64,000 bases of DNA from CAZODA01 sp964578485 (GCA_964578485.1 CAZODA010000010.1:21804-85803), one strand, 5' to 3'; counted from the first letter of the stretch, positions 52,801 through 61,765 are shown. Notes: generated by a model from the letters alone, not told the origin. Numbers and translations: made by a program.

Positions 52801-53122
52801 TTTAGTTGAAAAATTAGGACTGAAAGTTTTTTCAGGTCATAAAGGTCTTGATAAAGAAATTACCGGAGGCTATGTATCCGACTTGTTAAGTGATGTGATG
52901 GGAAACGCAAAGGAAGGGACTCTGTGGCTTACTTTGCAAACGCATAGAAACATTATGGCTGTAGCCTCATTAAAAGATTTATCGGCTATAGTTTTGGTTA
53001 AGGGGCTCGAACCTGAAGCTCTTACAATTGCACATAGTAATAAGGAAGATATACCAATTTTGGGAAGCCCTAAGGAAAGTTTTGAAATTTGTGGTGAAAT
53101 TTATCAACTATTAAATAGTTAA
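52787..53122 (+). CDS. DRTGG-domain protein 2
   Basis: 111 aa. 'GGYVSDLLSDVMGNAKEGTLWLTLQTHRNIMAVASLKDLSAIVLVKG' is the DRTGG pattern, paralogous to the protein at 50620-50964. The start lies inside the end of HydS2 (14-nt overlap), indicating translational coupling. It is followed by the PHP gene after 5 nt. Confidence 0.82.
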   Translation: MKVHDLVEKLGLKVFSGHKGLDKEITGGYVSDLLSDVMGNAKEGTLWLTLQTHRNIMAVASLKDLSAIVLVKGLEPEALTIAHSNKEDIPILGSPKESFEICGEIYQLLNS

Positions 53123-53127
53123 AAAAT

Positions 53128-53877
53128 ATGCAGTGGTTTCGTGCGGATATGCATATTCATACTGTTCTGTCTCCTTGTGGAGATTTGGATATGGCACCCG
53201 AACGAATTGTTGATCAAGCTTTGCAAAAAGGATTGGATATAATCGCAATAACTGATCATAATACTACCCTGCAATGTGAGGAAATAATAGATATAGGAAG
53301 GGAAAAAGGCCTCATGGTTTTAGGGGGTTGCGAAGTTAATACCCTTGAAGAGGTTCATTGCGTTGCGCTCTTTGAAAATGAATTGAAATTAAAAGATTTT
53401 CAAGTTTATTTGGATAATTCTTTACCGGATATTCCAAATGATCCGGAAATTTTTGGCTATCAGGTGTGGGTTAATAGAAAGGAGGAAATCCTTGGTGAAG
53501 AAACGAGACTTTTGTGGAGTGCTCTTAATAAGACAATTGATCAGGTGATAGAATATGTAGGCAGTTTGGGAGGGATTTTTTTTCCGGCTCATATCGACAG
53601 ACCCGTAAATGGTATCTTACGTCAGCTTGGCTGGATACCCGATAATCTGGATGCAGATGCTGTTGAAATTGCTTTTCCTGATAAAATGGATAAACAGCTC
53701 TTGGAAGATATAAAAAATAAATTTCAAGTTATAATGAACTCTGATGCACATTCACTTGAACAAATAGGACAAAGATATACCTTGTTGAAGATGGCAGGCT
53801 TATCATTTAATGAAATAAAGAAAGCCTTGCGTGCGGAAGATGGAAGGATGGCTAAACCCGGAAAAGATGTTATTTGA
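53128..53877 (+). CDS. PHP-domain phosphoesterase-like protein
   Basis: 249 aa. 'ADMHIHTVLSPCGDLDMAPERIVDQALQKGLDIIAITDHNT' carries the HxH and DHN metal motifs of PHP domains; later 'GGCEVNT', 'FFPAHIDRP' and 'MNSDAHSLEQIG' supply further metal ligands. It may hydrolyse a phosphorylated nucleotide or protein, and in this context may take part in the same signalling pathway. Substrate unknown. Confidence 0.88.
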   Translation: MQWFRADMHIHTVLSPCGDLDMAPERIVDQALQKGLDIIAITDHNTTLQCEEIIDIGREKGLMVLGGCEVNTLEEVHCVALFENELKLKDFQVYLDNSLPDIPNDPEIFGYQVWVNRKEEILGEETRLLWSALNKTIDQVIEYVGSLGGIFFPAHIDRPVNGILRQLGWIPDNLDADAVEIAFPDKMDKQLLEDIKNKFQVIMNSDAHSLEQIGQRYTLLKMAGLSFNEIKKALRAEDGRMAKPGKDVI

Positions 53878-53889
53878 GATTGTTTGAAA

Positions 53890-54435
53890 ATGAAGGATTT
53901 ATCGCAGCATATAATGGATATAGCAGGAAATTCTGTAAAAGCCGGAGCAACTATTATTGATATAGTGCTTAAGGCTGAAATGTCAAAAAAAATGCTGCAG
54001 CTAATTATTAAGGATAATGGTTATGGTATGGATGAAGAATTGGTGAAAAATGTCACTGACCCCTTTGTCTCAACCCGTAATACCAGAAAGGTGGGAATGG
54101 GATTGCCCTTGTTAGAAATGAATGCACGCAAAACCGGTGGTAATATGATTATAGATTCTGTACCGGGAAAAGGAACAAGGGTTGTAGCAACATTTGTTGC
54201 TGATCATATCGATTGTATTCCCATAGGAGATATAGCAGGTACAATTTCCTTGTTGATAAGCGGAAACCCAAAAAATGATTTTGTTGTCGAGCTGATAAGT
54301 GATAAAGGCAACTTTAAATTGGATTCACGTGAAGTGAAGCAGGAACTTGATGGATTGGCGATCTGGAGACCTGAAATTATTAGTTTTTTAAAAGAACTTG
54401 TTCAAGAGAACATAAATCATCTTGAAATCGTATAG
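53890..54435 (+). CDS. GHKL ATPase lacking a dimerisation/His domain
   Basis: 181 aa from the ATG at 53890 (an in-frame TTG at 53884 is less likely). N-box-like 'DIAGNSVKAGATIIDI', G1 'DNGYGMDEELVKNVTDPFVSTRNTRKVGMGLPLLEMNA' and 'SVPGKGTRVVATFVADH' form a histidine-kinase-type ATPase domain, but no HisKA domain or phospho-acceptor His precedes it. A C-terminal ~70-residue extension is unassigned. It is the second GHKL protein in this cassette, distinct from the RsbW-like protein. The following gap is only 39 nt. Confidence 0.8.
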   Translation: MKDLSQHIMDIAGNSVKAGATIIDIVLKAEMSKKMLQLIIKDNGYGMDEELVKNVTDPFVSTRNTRKVGMGLPLLEMNARKTGGNMIIDSVPGKGTRVVATFVADHIDCIPIGDIAGTISLLISGNPKNDFVVELISDKGNFKLDSREVKQELDGLAIWRPEIISFLKELVQENINHLEIV

Positions 54436-54474
54436 AGCATATAATAGTAAATGTAATTTAATAAATAATAGAAT

Positions 54475-54870
54475 ATGGCAAAAGTTAAATCATTGGCAGA
54501 CCTTCGAAAGTTAAAAGGTGAATTGAGCAATAAAGTAGCCTTGCGCGAAAATAGTGAGAATCCGGAAAGTCTGGTACAAGTCAAAGTTTCTATGTCAACC
54601 TGTGGCATTGCTTCAGGTGCAAAAGAAATAATGACTTATTTCATTGAAGAGCTTGATAAGCAGGGAATTGATTCGATTGTTACACAAACCGGATGTATGG
54701 GATATTGTTATGCAGAACCAACAATAGAAGTGAGAGTTCCGGGAGAAAATCCCTTGGTTTTTGGTGATGTTACAACTAAGAGGGCTTTGGAAATTATTGA
54801 AAAATATATTAAGGGTGGAGAATTGGTTGACGGTATCATTCCGGAAAGTTATGAAACCATAGAGTTTTAA
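54475..54870 (+). CDS. hndB: HndB-like [2Fe-2S] subunit of hydrogenase module 2
   Basis: 131 aa. A thioredoxin-like [2Fe-2S] domain with 'VSMSTCGIASGAKEIMTYFI' and 'QTGCMGYCYAEPTIEV', as in HndB of the Desulfovibrio NADP-reducing hydrogenase HndABCD. It opens module 2; an equivalent subunit is absent from module 1. It follows the sensory cassette without a visible terminator, so both may share a transcript. Confidence 0.87.
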   Translation: MAKVKSLADLRKLKGELSNKVALRENSENPESLVQVKVSMSTCGIASGAKEIMTYFIEELDKQGIDSIVTQTGCMGYCYAEPTIEVRVPGENPLVFGDVTTKRALEIIEKYIKGGELVDGIIPESYETIEF

Positions 54871-54962
54871 GTTTTCAGCCATATTATTCAGAATAATATA
54901 GAATTAGAACTTATATCTTATCTGAAGAAATATTAATATTCAGAAAAAATTTTATAAAAATT

Positions 54963-56756
54963 ATGCGAAAATATAAAAGTCACATTTTAGTATGTGCAGG
55001 TACAGGGTGCAGGGCATCAGAAAGTGAAGGGATTGTTAACAACCTGGTGGCCGCACTTGAAGAAAATAACCTCACCGATGAAGTGCAGGTGGTCAGAACA
55101 GGATGTTTTGGCTTTTGTGAAAAAGGACCGGTAGTTAAAATGGTCCCCGATAATACTTTTTATGTTGAAGTAAAGCCCGAAGATGCGAGTGAAATGGTCT
55201 TGGAGCATCTTGTAAAAGGCCGTAAAGTTGAACGTTTACTTTATACCGATCCGGAAACCGGTACACAGGTTTCAGATTCAAAAGATATGGGATTTTATAA
55301 AAAACAATACCGTGTTGCCTTGCGTAATTGTGGGTTTATAGATCCTGAAAGTATTGATGAATATATAGCCCGCGATGGATATGCAGCCCTTGGAAAGGTT
55401 TTGGAAGAAATGACGCCTGAAGAAACTGCAACCCTTATAAAAGATTCAGGCCTTAGAGGAAGGGGAGGTGGCGGTTTTTCAACAGGATTGAAATGGGAAT
55501 TGACAAGAAAAACTACAGCCGATCAGAAATATGTTGTTTGTAATGCCGATGAGGGAGACCCCGGAGCTTTTATGGATCGCTCAATATTAGAAGGTGATCC
55601 ACACTCAGTATTGGAAGCAATGGCAGTTTGTGGCTATTGTATAGGAGCTGACATAGGACTTATATATTTGCGCGCTGAATATCCTTTGGCTATTCAAAGA
55701 TTGAGAATCGCAATTGAACAAGCCAGAGAATATGGTTTGTTAGGAAATAATATATTGGGAACAGGTTTTAGCTTCGATGTTGAAATACGACTTGGAGCAG
55801 GAGCCTTTGTATGTGGTGAAGAAACTGCACTCATTCATTCCATGGAAGGAAATAGAGGAGAACCCAGTGTGAAACCACCATTCCCTGCCGAAAGAGGATA
55901 TAATGGTAAGCCAACTAACGTAAATAATGTTGAAACTTTTGCAAATATTCCTCCCATTATATTAAAAGGAAGTAAATGGTTTGCAGACATTGGTACCAAA
56001 GAAAGTCCGGGTACTAAAGTATTTGCTCTTGCCGGTAAAGTAAATAATGTGGGTTTAATTGAAGTGCCAATGGGAATTACCCTTAGGGAAGTGATTTTTG
56101 ATATTGGAGGAGGAATTAAAGGGGAGAAAAAATTCAAGGCAGTTCAAACCGGAGGTCCTTCGGGAGGTTGCCTTACTGAAAAACATCTTGACATTCCAAT
56201 TGATTATGAGAATTTGTTGGCAAGTGGCTCTATGATGGGATCAGGTGGAATGATCATTATGGATGAAGATGATTGTATGGTATCAGTGGCTAAATATTAT
56301 TTAGATTTTACTGTAGAAGAGAGTTGTGGTAAATGCGCACCATGCCGTATTGGTAATAAGCGTCTTTATGAAATGCTTGATAAAATTACACTTGGTAAAT
56401 CAAGTGAGGAAGATCTTGGTATGTTGAAGAATTTGGCAAACGTTATCAGAGATACTTCCTTATGTGGATTGGGACAAACTTCACCAAATCCGGTTTTATC
56501 AACTATGGATAATTTTTATGAAGAATATCTGGCACACGTGGTAGATCATAAATGTCCGTCGGGACAATGTAAGGCTCTTATGAGTTATGTAATTGATCCC
56601 GAGTTGTGCGTAGGCTGTTTGTTGTGTAAAAGAGTATGCCCGGTTGACGCAATTACAGGTGAGAGGAAAGTACCACATGTTATTGATGATTCCTTATGTA
56701 TAAAATGTGGAGATTGTTTTGAGAAATGTAAGTTTGGTGCCATTAGTATTCAGTAA
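54963..56756 (+). CDS. hydB: HydB2/HndC: NuoF-like subunit (full form) of module 2
   Basis: 597 aa. N-terminal thioredoxin-like [2Fe-2S] domain (~5-90, 'CAGTGCRAS', 'GCFGFCEKGPV'), NuoF core with 'SGLRGRGGGGFSTGLKW', 'NADEGDPGAFMDRSILEGDPHSVLEAMA' and 'GAGAFVCGEETALIHSMEG', cluster 'ESCGKCAPCRIGNKR' with 'SLCGLGQ', and two C-terminal [4Fe-4S] clusters ('CVGCLLCKRVCPVDAI', 'CIKCGDCFEKCKFGAI'). It is the site of NAD(P)(H) and probably ferredoxin chemistry in an electron-bifurcating hydrogenase. It is longer than HydB1 by both terminal domains. Confidence 0.95.
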   Translation: MRKYKSHILVCAGTGCRASESEGIVNNLVAALEENNLTDEVQVVRTGCFGFCEKGPVVKMVPDNTFYVEVKPEDASEMVLEHLVKGRKVERLLYTDPETGTQVSDSKDMGFYKKQYRVALRNCGFIDPESIDEYIARDGYAALGKVLEEMTPEETATLIKDSGLRGRGGGGFSTGLKWELTRKTTADQKYVVCNADEGDPGAFMDRSILEGDPHSVLEAMAVCGYCIGADIGLIYLRAEYPLAIQRLRIAIEQAREYGLLGNNILGTGFSFDVEIRLGAGAFVCGEETALIHSMEGNRGEPSVKPPFPAERGYNGKPTNVNNVETFANIPPIILKGSKWFADIGTKESPGTKVFALAGKVNNVGLIEVPMGITLREVIFDIGGGIKGEKKFKAVQTGGPSGGCLTEKHLDIPIDYENLLASGSMMGSGGMIIMDEDDCMVSVAKYYLDFTVEESCGKCAPCRIGNKRLYEMLDKITLGKSSEEDLGMLKNLANVIRDTSLCGLGQTSPNPVLSTMDNFYEEYLAHVVDHKCPSGQCKALMSYVIDPELCVGCLLCKRVCPVDAITGERKVPHVIDDSLCIKCGDCFEKCKFGAISIQ

Positions 56757-56776
56757 ATTATAAAAAAAATAACAGA

Positions 56777-58543
56777 ATGGATATTATAAAATTAACAATA
56801 GATGATAAACCTGTAGTAGTAGAAAAAGGAACAACTCTTTTGGAAGCTGCTAAGTCAATAGGAATAAATATTCCAACACTTTGTTATATGAAGTTGGATG
56901 ACCTTAATTTTGAAAATAAACCCGGAGGATGCAGAGTCTGCGTTGTTGAAATTGAAGGCAGAAGAAATCTGGCACCGGCATGTAAAACCGATTGCTACGA
57001 AGGTATGGTAGTGCACACTCATACAGTTAGAGTGGTTAATGCACGACGAACTGTGATGGAATTAATATTATCAGACCATCCCTCCGAATGCCTTACCTGT
57101 GCAAAATCCGGAAATTGTGACTTGCAAACTACAGCTCAGAATTTAGGAATACGTGAACTGCGTTATACAGGAGAACAAACACATTATAAAGGTGATAAAT
57201 CACCTGCAATTATCAGAGATATGGATAAATGTATAATGTGTAGAAGATGTGAAACTGCTTGTAATGAAGTTCAGACTGTTGGTGTGCTATCGGCTATTAA
57301 CAGAGGATTTGAAGCTGTGGTAGCTCCGGCTTTTGAAATGGACTTAGATAAATCGGCATGTACTTACTGCGGACAATGTGTCGCGGTGTGTCCAACTGCG
57401 GCGCTTACCGAAAGAGATTTTACCTGGAAAGTGATTGAAGCATTAGTTAATCCTTCAAAAACTGTGGTGGTTCAAACAGCTCCGGCAGTTAGAGCGGCCT
57501 TGGGTGAAGAGTTTGGAATGCCCGCAGGAACACTTGTTACAGGAAAAATGGTGGCAGCTTTACGTAAACTTGGATTTGACTATGTTTTTGATACCGATTT
57601 TGGTGCCGACCTTACCATTATGGAAGAAGGAGCAGAGTTGATAAATCGTTTATCCCTTTTCTTGGGAGGTGATAAAGATGTTAAATTACCAATATTAACT
57701 TCTTGTTGCCCGGCTTGGGTGAAATTCTTTGAACATCATTTTCCGGAATTGAAAGATATACCTTCAACTTCAAAATCACCTCAACAAATGTTTGGTGCTA
57801 TAGCTAAAACATATTTTGCCGAAAAATTAAATAAGAAAAGAGAAGATCTCGTAGTGGTTTCTGTTATGCCCTGTTTGGCTAAAAAATATGAATGTACACG
57901 TGAAGAGTTTTCAGTTAATGGAGACCCTGACGTGAATTTGTCAATTTCAACACGAGAATTGGCACAATTAATTCGTAATGCCAATTTGGATTTTGCCAAA
58001 TTACCGGATGAAGATTTTGACCAGCCCTTAGGTGAGTCAACCGGTGCCGCAGTAATTTTTGGAACAACAGGAGGAGTTATTGAAGCAGCTGTAAGAACCG
58101 CTTATGAGCTATATACAGAGAAGACACTTGAAAAAGTTGATTTCCACGAGCTTAGAGGAATGGATGGTATCAGAACTGCTACCATAGATTTTAACGGACT
58201 TCCTTTGAATATTGGAATTGCACATGGCTTAGGAAATGCACGTAAACTTCTTGAAGATATAAAAGCAGGGAAATCGGAGTTTCATGCTATTGAAATTATG
58301 GCTTGCCCCGGTGGTTGTATCGGTGGAGGTGGTCAGCCTTATCATCATGGAGATGTTGAAATACTTAGAAAACGTCAGAAAGCAATTTATGAAGAAGACG
58401 CTGCTAAGCCGATTAGAAAATCACATGAAAATCCCTTTATACAAAAATTGTATAAAGAATTCCTTGGTGAACCTATGGGAGAAAAATCCCATGAATTGCT
58501 CCATACTCAATACTTTGATCGTAAAAGTAAAATTGAGATCTAA
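56777..58543 (+). CDS. hydA: HydA2/HndD: canonical [FeFe]-hydrogenase catalytic subunit of module 2
   Basis: 588 aa. Domain order: [2Fe-2S] ('CYMKLDDLNFENKPGGCRVC'), His-Cys [4Fe-4S] ('HPSECLTCAKSGNC'), two [4Fe-4S] clusters ('CIMCRRCETAC', 'CTYCGQCVAVC') and the H-cluster domain with L1 'LTSCCPAWVKF' (both Cys present; second Cys is residue 311, the same number as Ser311 in HydA1), L2 'MPCLAKKYE', L3 'MACPGGCIGGGGQP' and the C-terminal small-subunit tail. It should reduce protons with electrons from NADH/ferredoxin. It starts 20 nt after hydB2. Confidence 0.96.
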   Translation: MDIIKLTIDDKPVVVEKGTTLLEAAKSIGINIPTLCYMKLDDLNFENKPGGCRVCVVEIEGRRNLAPACKTDCYEGMVVHTHTVRVVNARRTVMELILSDHPSECLTCAKSGNCDLQTTAQNLGIRELRYTGEQTHYKGDKSPAIIRDMDKCIMCRRCETACNEVQTVGVLSAINRGFEAVVAPAFEMDLDKSACTYCGQCVAVCPTAALTERDFTWKVIEALVNPSKTVVVQTAPAVRAALGEEFGMPAGTLVTGKMVAALRKLGFDYVFDTDFGADLTIMEEGAELINRLSLFLGGDKDVKLPILTSCCPAWVKFFEHHFPELKDIPSTSKSPQQMFGAIAKTYFAEKLNKKREDLVVVSVMPCLAKKYECTREEFSVNGDPDVNLSISTRELAQLIRNANLDFAKLPDEDFDQPLGESTGAAVIFGTTGGVIEAAVRTAYELYTEKTLEKVDFHELRGMDGIRTATIDFNGLPLNIGIAHGLGNARKLLEDIKAGKSEFHAIEIMACPGGCIGGGGQPYHHGDVEILRKRQKAIYEEDAAKPIRKSHENPFIQKLYKEFLGEPMGEKSHELLHTQYFDRKSKIEI

Positions 58544-58643
58544 AATATTGCAATATTAATATATTGATTTTATATCTGCTTTTATAAATTACAAAGATCA
58601 AGGAGTAAAAAATTTGATATAATGACTTTTAAAGAATAGAAAT

Positions 58644-59120
58644 ATGGCAAGTATTAAGCTACCTGAAAATAAAGTTCAGGAATTAAAAGAAATCTGTAAA
58701 AAGTTTGAAAATAAAGGAAGTGAGTTAATTAATGTTTTACACGGAGCTCAAGAACTTTTCGGCTATTTGCCCGCAGAAGTTCAAGAAATTGTAGCTGAAG
58801 AATTAAATGTGTCCCTTGCCCATGTTTATGGAGTTGTAACCTTTTATTCTTTTTTCAGCATGCTGCCTAAAGGCCGCAATCCTATCTCAATATGTATGGG
58901 AACGGCTTGTTATGTTAGAGGTGCCGAAAAAGTGTTGGATGAATTTAAAAAGCTTTTAAATGTAAAAGTAGGGGAAACAACCGATGATGGTAAATTCTCA
59001 CTCAGCTGCTTGCGCTGTGTAGGTGCTTGTGGACTCGCTCCTGTAGTTACTATTGGTGAAAGAGTGTATGGAAGAGTAGCTGCTGAAGATGTGAAAAAGA
59101 TACTTTCAGAGTATTCATAA
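58644..59120 (+). CDS. hydC: HydC2/HndA: NuoE-like [2Fe-2S] subunit of module 2
   Basis: 158 aa. 'LINVLHGAQELFGYLPAEVQEIVAEELNVSLAHVYGVVTFYSFF' plus a thioredoxin-like domain with 'CMGTACYVRGAEKVLDEFKKLL' and 'CLRCVGACGLAPVVTIGERVYGRV', four cluster Cys. The match to complex-I NuoE and HydC is strong. It is the last gene of the island, 100 nt after hydA2, and ends before a long terminator. In module 1 the equivalent gene is first, so gene order differs between modules. Confidence 0.95.
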   Translation: MASIKLPENKVQELKEICKKFENKGSELINVLHGAQELFGYLPAEVQEIVAEELNVSLAHVYGVVTFYSFFSMLPKGRNPISICMGTACYVRGAEKVLDEFKKLLNVKVGETTDDGKFSLSCLRCVGACGLAPVVTIGERVYGRVAAEDVKKILSEYS

Positions 59121-59144
59121 TTGTTAGTTATAGCTTATAACTAA

Positions 59145-59195
59145 TAAAAAACTGTGATCAATAAATTATTTTAATTTATTGATCACAGTTTTTTT
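59145..59195. terminator. Bidirectional terminator, 19-bp perfect stem
   Basis: AACTGTGATCAATAAATTA (59150-59168) pairs exactly with 59172-59190 across a 3-nt loop, flanked by an A run and a T run. It serves hydC2 on the + strand and the TM2 gene on the - strand. Confidence 0.88.
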
Positions 59196-59211
59196 GCTTA
59201 TGAAACAAAAA

Positions 59212-59559
59212 TCATCCCATATAAAGATTCATTATTTGAAGGGCTTTCTTCTGATTATACTCAAGAGCTAAATTTTTATAATTGATAAGGTCGATTATAG
59301 TGCCAATAAAACAAAAGCCCGCAGTAAAAAAATAAACTATCCCTAAAACAATATTATCTGTCAATAAACGATGTATTCCTGCAAACCCTATGAAACCGGC
59401 TAAAGCTGTTAAAAGTATGATCAAAGGATCACGACGTTTGTTGCGGTAGAAAACAAAAAAGTTTTGAAGCTCTTCATCACTTTTGTTTTTTAATAGAGAG
59501 TTAAGAAATTGTGCCTCTTGATAATCAGCTTCAGGCATTAAGTTAAGTATCTTGTTCAT
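59212..59559 (-). CDS. TM2-domain membrane protein
   Basis: 115 aa. Two hydrophobic segments joined by a short turn ('LIILLTALAGFIGFAGIHRLLTDN', 'LGIVYFFTAGFCFIGTIIDLIN') match the TM2 domain, with a soluble N-terminal ~50 residues. Function unknown. Its start overlaps the end of the upstream DUF2752 gene by 17 nt, so the two are translationally coupled. Confidence 0.85.
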   Translation of the reverse strand: MNKILNLMPEADYQEAQFLNSLLKNKSDEELQNFFVFYRNKRRDPLIILLTALAGFIGFAGIHRLLTDNIVLGIVYFFTAGFCFIGTIIDLINYKNLALEYNQKKALQIMNLYMG

Positions 59560-59863
59560 TGTTGTAAATTTTTAATTGTTTATTAAGAAAACGTGAATGC
59601 TTAAATAATCGGTATATCCTGGATATTAGAACTATTAAAACCAGTAAGCCAAGAGGATGAGTGTTTAATGATTTGATGAATTGACCGTGAAAAAGAAAGG
59701 ATATCGACCGACCTAATCCGCAACCCGGACAATAAGGAATGTTCAAATTCTTTAACAAACAAAGTGAATAATGAGAGCTGTCAAAAGGATTGTTTAATGC
59801 CAAAGCAATAAGTGCTATAATCCAAAAAATTGCCTCAAAATAAAACACTCTTGTTTTTTTCAT
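59543..59863 (-). CDS. DUF2752 membrane protein
   Basis: 106 aa. 'LNIPYCPGCGLGRSISFLFHGQF' is the CPxCGxxRS motif of DUF2752, between two transmembrane helices ('AIFWIIALIALALN' and 'PLGLLVLIVLISRIYRLF'). TM2 and DUF2752 genes are commonly paired in Bacteroidota. Role unknown. Confidence 0.87.
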   Translation of the reverse strand: MKKTRVFYFEAIFWIIALIALALNNPFDSSHYSLCLLKNLNIPYCPGCGLGRSISFLFHGQFIKSLNTHPLGLLVLIVLISRIYRLFKHSRFLNKQLKIYNNEQDT

Positions 59864-60063
59864 GCTAGCGCGTCTTGAAATATTTCTAATTTAATTTGTT
59901 GCTTATTTAAGCTATACTCAAGCTAAGAACAGAAATGATGCCAAAAGCAGTAATATCCTGTATGTTAGAAATATAGAGCTGATAACTTATTGTTTGTTTC
60001 TAAATTAGTGTACGATAATATAAAAACATGTTCGGTTTCGAACATGTCGAATTTCTCTTCCGG

Positions 60064-60696
60064 CTATTTTTTATACCCTATAGTTTGACCATAGAGAGGA
60101 TGTTTCATTTTATCAAGCTTTAATAAGGAAGATATTTCTTCTGCCGATATCCAACTTCTAACTATGCAGCCCAGACCTTTAGAACTTGCTGTTAGATAAA
60201 CATTTTGGGCCATAAATCCGCTATTTGCATGAGAAGGGATTAAACTTGCAGTATTAATCTCTTCCGGAGATTTTAGACCTGTCTTTTCAAGGTCGGCAAC
60301 ATAAACAAAATTTAAAGGAGCAATTCCAACAAAATCTTGCATTCCTGCCGATTTTCTGTGGTCACCCTTTATTTTGAGCTCTAAAATATGTTCTTCCGCC
60401 TGATAAAGATAAATGCCTTCCTTCATAAATACATATAAGAGCATCTCTTGCCTGTCCATTGAAGATGGAGCAGTTCGTTTGTCCGCTCTGTTAAAACCCC
60501 AAGCAGCCCAACAAAGATCCGAAATATCCTGTAATGATAGTTCGCGATCGCTGAATTCACGAGTACTTTGACGCAAATTAAGGGCCTCCATTAAGGGTAT
60601 GCCACCCGTTCTGTCAGGCTCAGGTAACTGAATGCTTTGACTAAATGTTGAATGAACCATAAAGATCATTAATAAGGATAAAATGATTTTTTTCAT
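60064..60696 (-). CDS. Secreted SagB/ThcOx-type nitroreductase
   Basis: 210 aa from the Met at 60696, chosen because it starts a clear signal peptide ('MKKIILSLLMIFMVHSTFSQS'); an upstream Met at 60726 adds ten residues. 'LNLRQSTREFSDRELSLQDISDLCWAAWGFNR', 'DKRTAPSSMDRQEMLLYVF', 'NSGFMAQNVYLTASSKGLGCIV' and 'PLYGQTIGYKK' are nitroreductase-fold, SagB-type motifs for FMN binding. Export is unusual for this flavoprotein fold but typical of a Bacteroidota subgroup. Substrate unknown. Confidence 0.85.
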   Translation of the reverse strand: MKKIILSLLMIFMVHSTFSQSIQLPEPDRTGGIPLMEALNLRQSTREFSDRELSLQDISDLCWAAWGFNRADKRTAPSSMDRQEMLLYVFMKEGIYLYQAEEHILELKIKGDHRKSAGMQDFVGIAPLNFVYVADLEKTGLKSPEEINTASLIPSHANSGFMAQNVYLTASSKGLGCIVRSWISAEEISSLLKLDKMKHPLYGQTIGYKK

Positions 60697-61129
60697 ATCA
60701 ATAACAATTTTATTCCTGAAACTCAAATAATTAATATCAAATTATTGCAGAATCATTGATTTTATAATAATTAAATAAAATTTTAAATCTAATTAATATT
60801 TTTCGAGTTTTATAAATTAAATCAGTCAAGTAGTAAAATGTTAAAGATATGAAATTTTTGCGCTGTATTTGATAATAGGAGTAAGATGATTTTTTGTTGG
60901 ATTTTTGGAAATTATTGTTTTTTTTACAACAGAAAGGCTTTACAAGCTGCTGATATTCAGAGAAATGCAAGGAAAAAGCGGAGAAAGCTTGCAAATATTG
61001 GATTTTATCCCAATAAAATGTTGGTTCATCACAAATAAAGAAGCATTCATCAGAATGTTAACACAATAAGTTTGTTTTTAATGTTTTTAATATATTTTTA
61101 CCATTCAATAATCACTTAAACTTGACATT
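60697..61129. other. AT-rich intergenic region between divergent genes
   Basis: About 430 nt. It holds promoters for the nitroreductase and coiled-coil genes. A TTTG at 61071-61074 and TATTTTTA at 61093-61100 give a weak + promoter candidate with an 18-nt spacer. No RNA gene or repeat was seen; the minus-strand reading frame inside it looks random. Confidence 0.4.
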
Positions 61130-61684
61130 ATGTTACCTAAAAGTCATTTTGGAAAACTCGTTTTTTTAATTGTATTTGTAGCAGGAAATAATCTAATGGC
61201 TGTTGCAAATTCGAATTTGGAAAAGACCAGAAGCAAACTTGAAGATGTAAAGCTTAAGAAGGAAGTTTATTTGGCGAATTTTGAATTGGCTGATTCTTTA
61301 GTTAATAATGGTGATGCCATTCGGGAAAGAACTTCAAAGGAGATTCAGAAGGCTACTAATGAAATGCAAGAAAAAGCCAGATTATATAGACAAATGAGAA
61401 AAGATCTGGATAGAAACCTGAAGAATGCTACTAAAATGGAACTTGGGCAACAAAGGTTGGCCATTAGAGAAATGGATAGGGAGTATCGTGAAGAACTGAA
61501 GATCTATGATCAATTGATGAAAGATATAATTAAAGAATCTGAATTGGCTACACGCGAATATGTGAAAGGAATGGCGATGAGACGTCAAGCAGAGAAGGAT
61601 TTGAGAGAATCTGCTGCTTTACTTCAGGAATTGCAGGAAAAGATTAATGATCAAATTTCCGATATTGATATTGTCAACAATTAA
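61130..61684 (+). CDS. Secreted coiled-coil protein of unknown function
   Basis: 184 aa. Signal peptide to about residue 26 ('FVAGNNLMAVANS'), then an almost continuous charged helix (~28-180) with heptad-like Leu/Ile/Met spacing and many Glu, Lys and Arg. No enzymatic motif is present. It is followed by a terminator and has no operon partner. It may be a periplasmic structural or adaptor protein; I recognise no family. Confidence 0.7.
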   Translation: MLPKSHFGKLVFLIVFVAGNNLMAVANSNLEKTRSKLEDVKLKKEVYLANFELADSLVNNGDAIRERTSKEIQKATNEMQEKARLYRQMRKDLDRNLKNATKMELGQQRLAIREMDREYREELKIYDQLMKDIIKESELATREYVKGMAMRRQAEKDLRESAALLQELQEKINDQISDIDIVNN

Positions 61685-61727
61685 CTTTTTGCTTATAAGA
61701 TTAGTTTAAGTTTCTTTTTTATAATTA

Positions 61728-61765
61728 TAAAGGACTATCTAAAAAAATGATAGTCCTTTATTTTT
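61728..61765 (+). terminator. Rho-independent terminator after the coiled-coil gene
   Basis: TAAAGGACTATC (61728-61739) pairs with GATAGTCCTTTA (61749-61760) and is followed by TTTTT. It lies 44 nt after the stop codon. Confidence 0.78.

Noticed and set aside
60737..60994. 85-residue minus-strand ORF upstream of the nitroreductase
   Set aside because: Composition (Lys, Asn, Ile, Tyr-rich) is what random AT-rich DNA gives; no motif, and it covers the promoter region.
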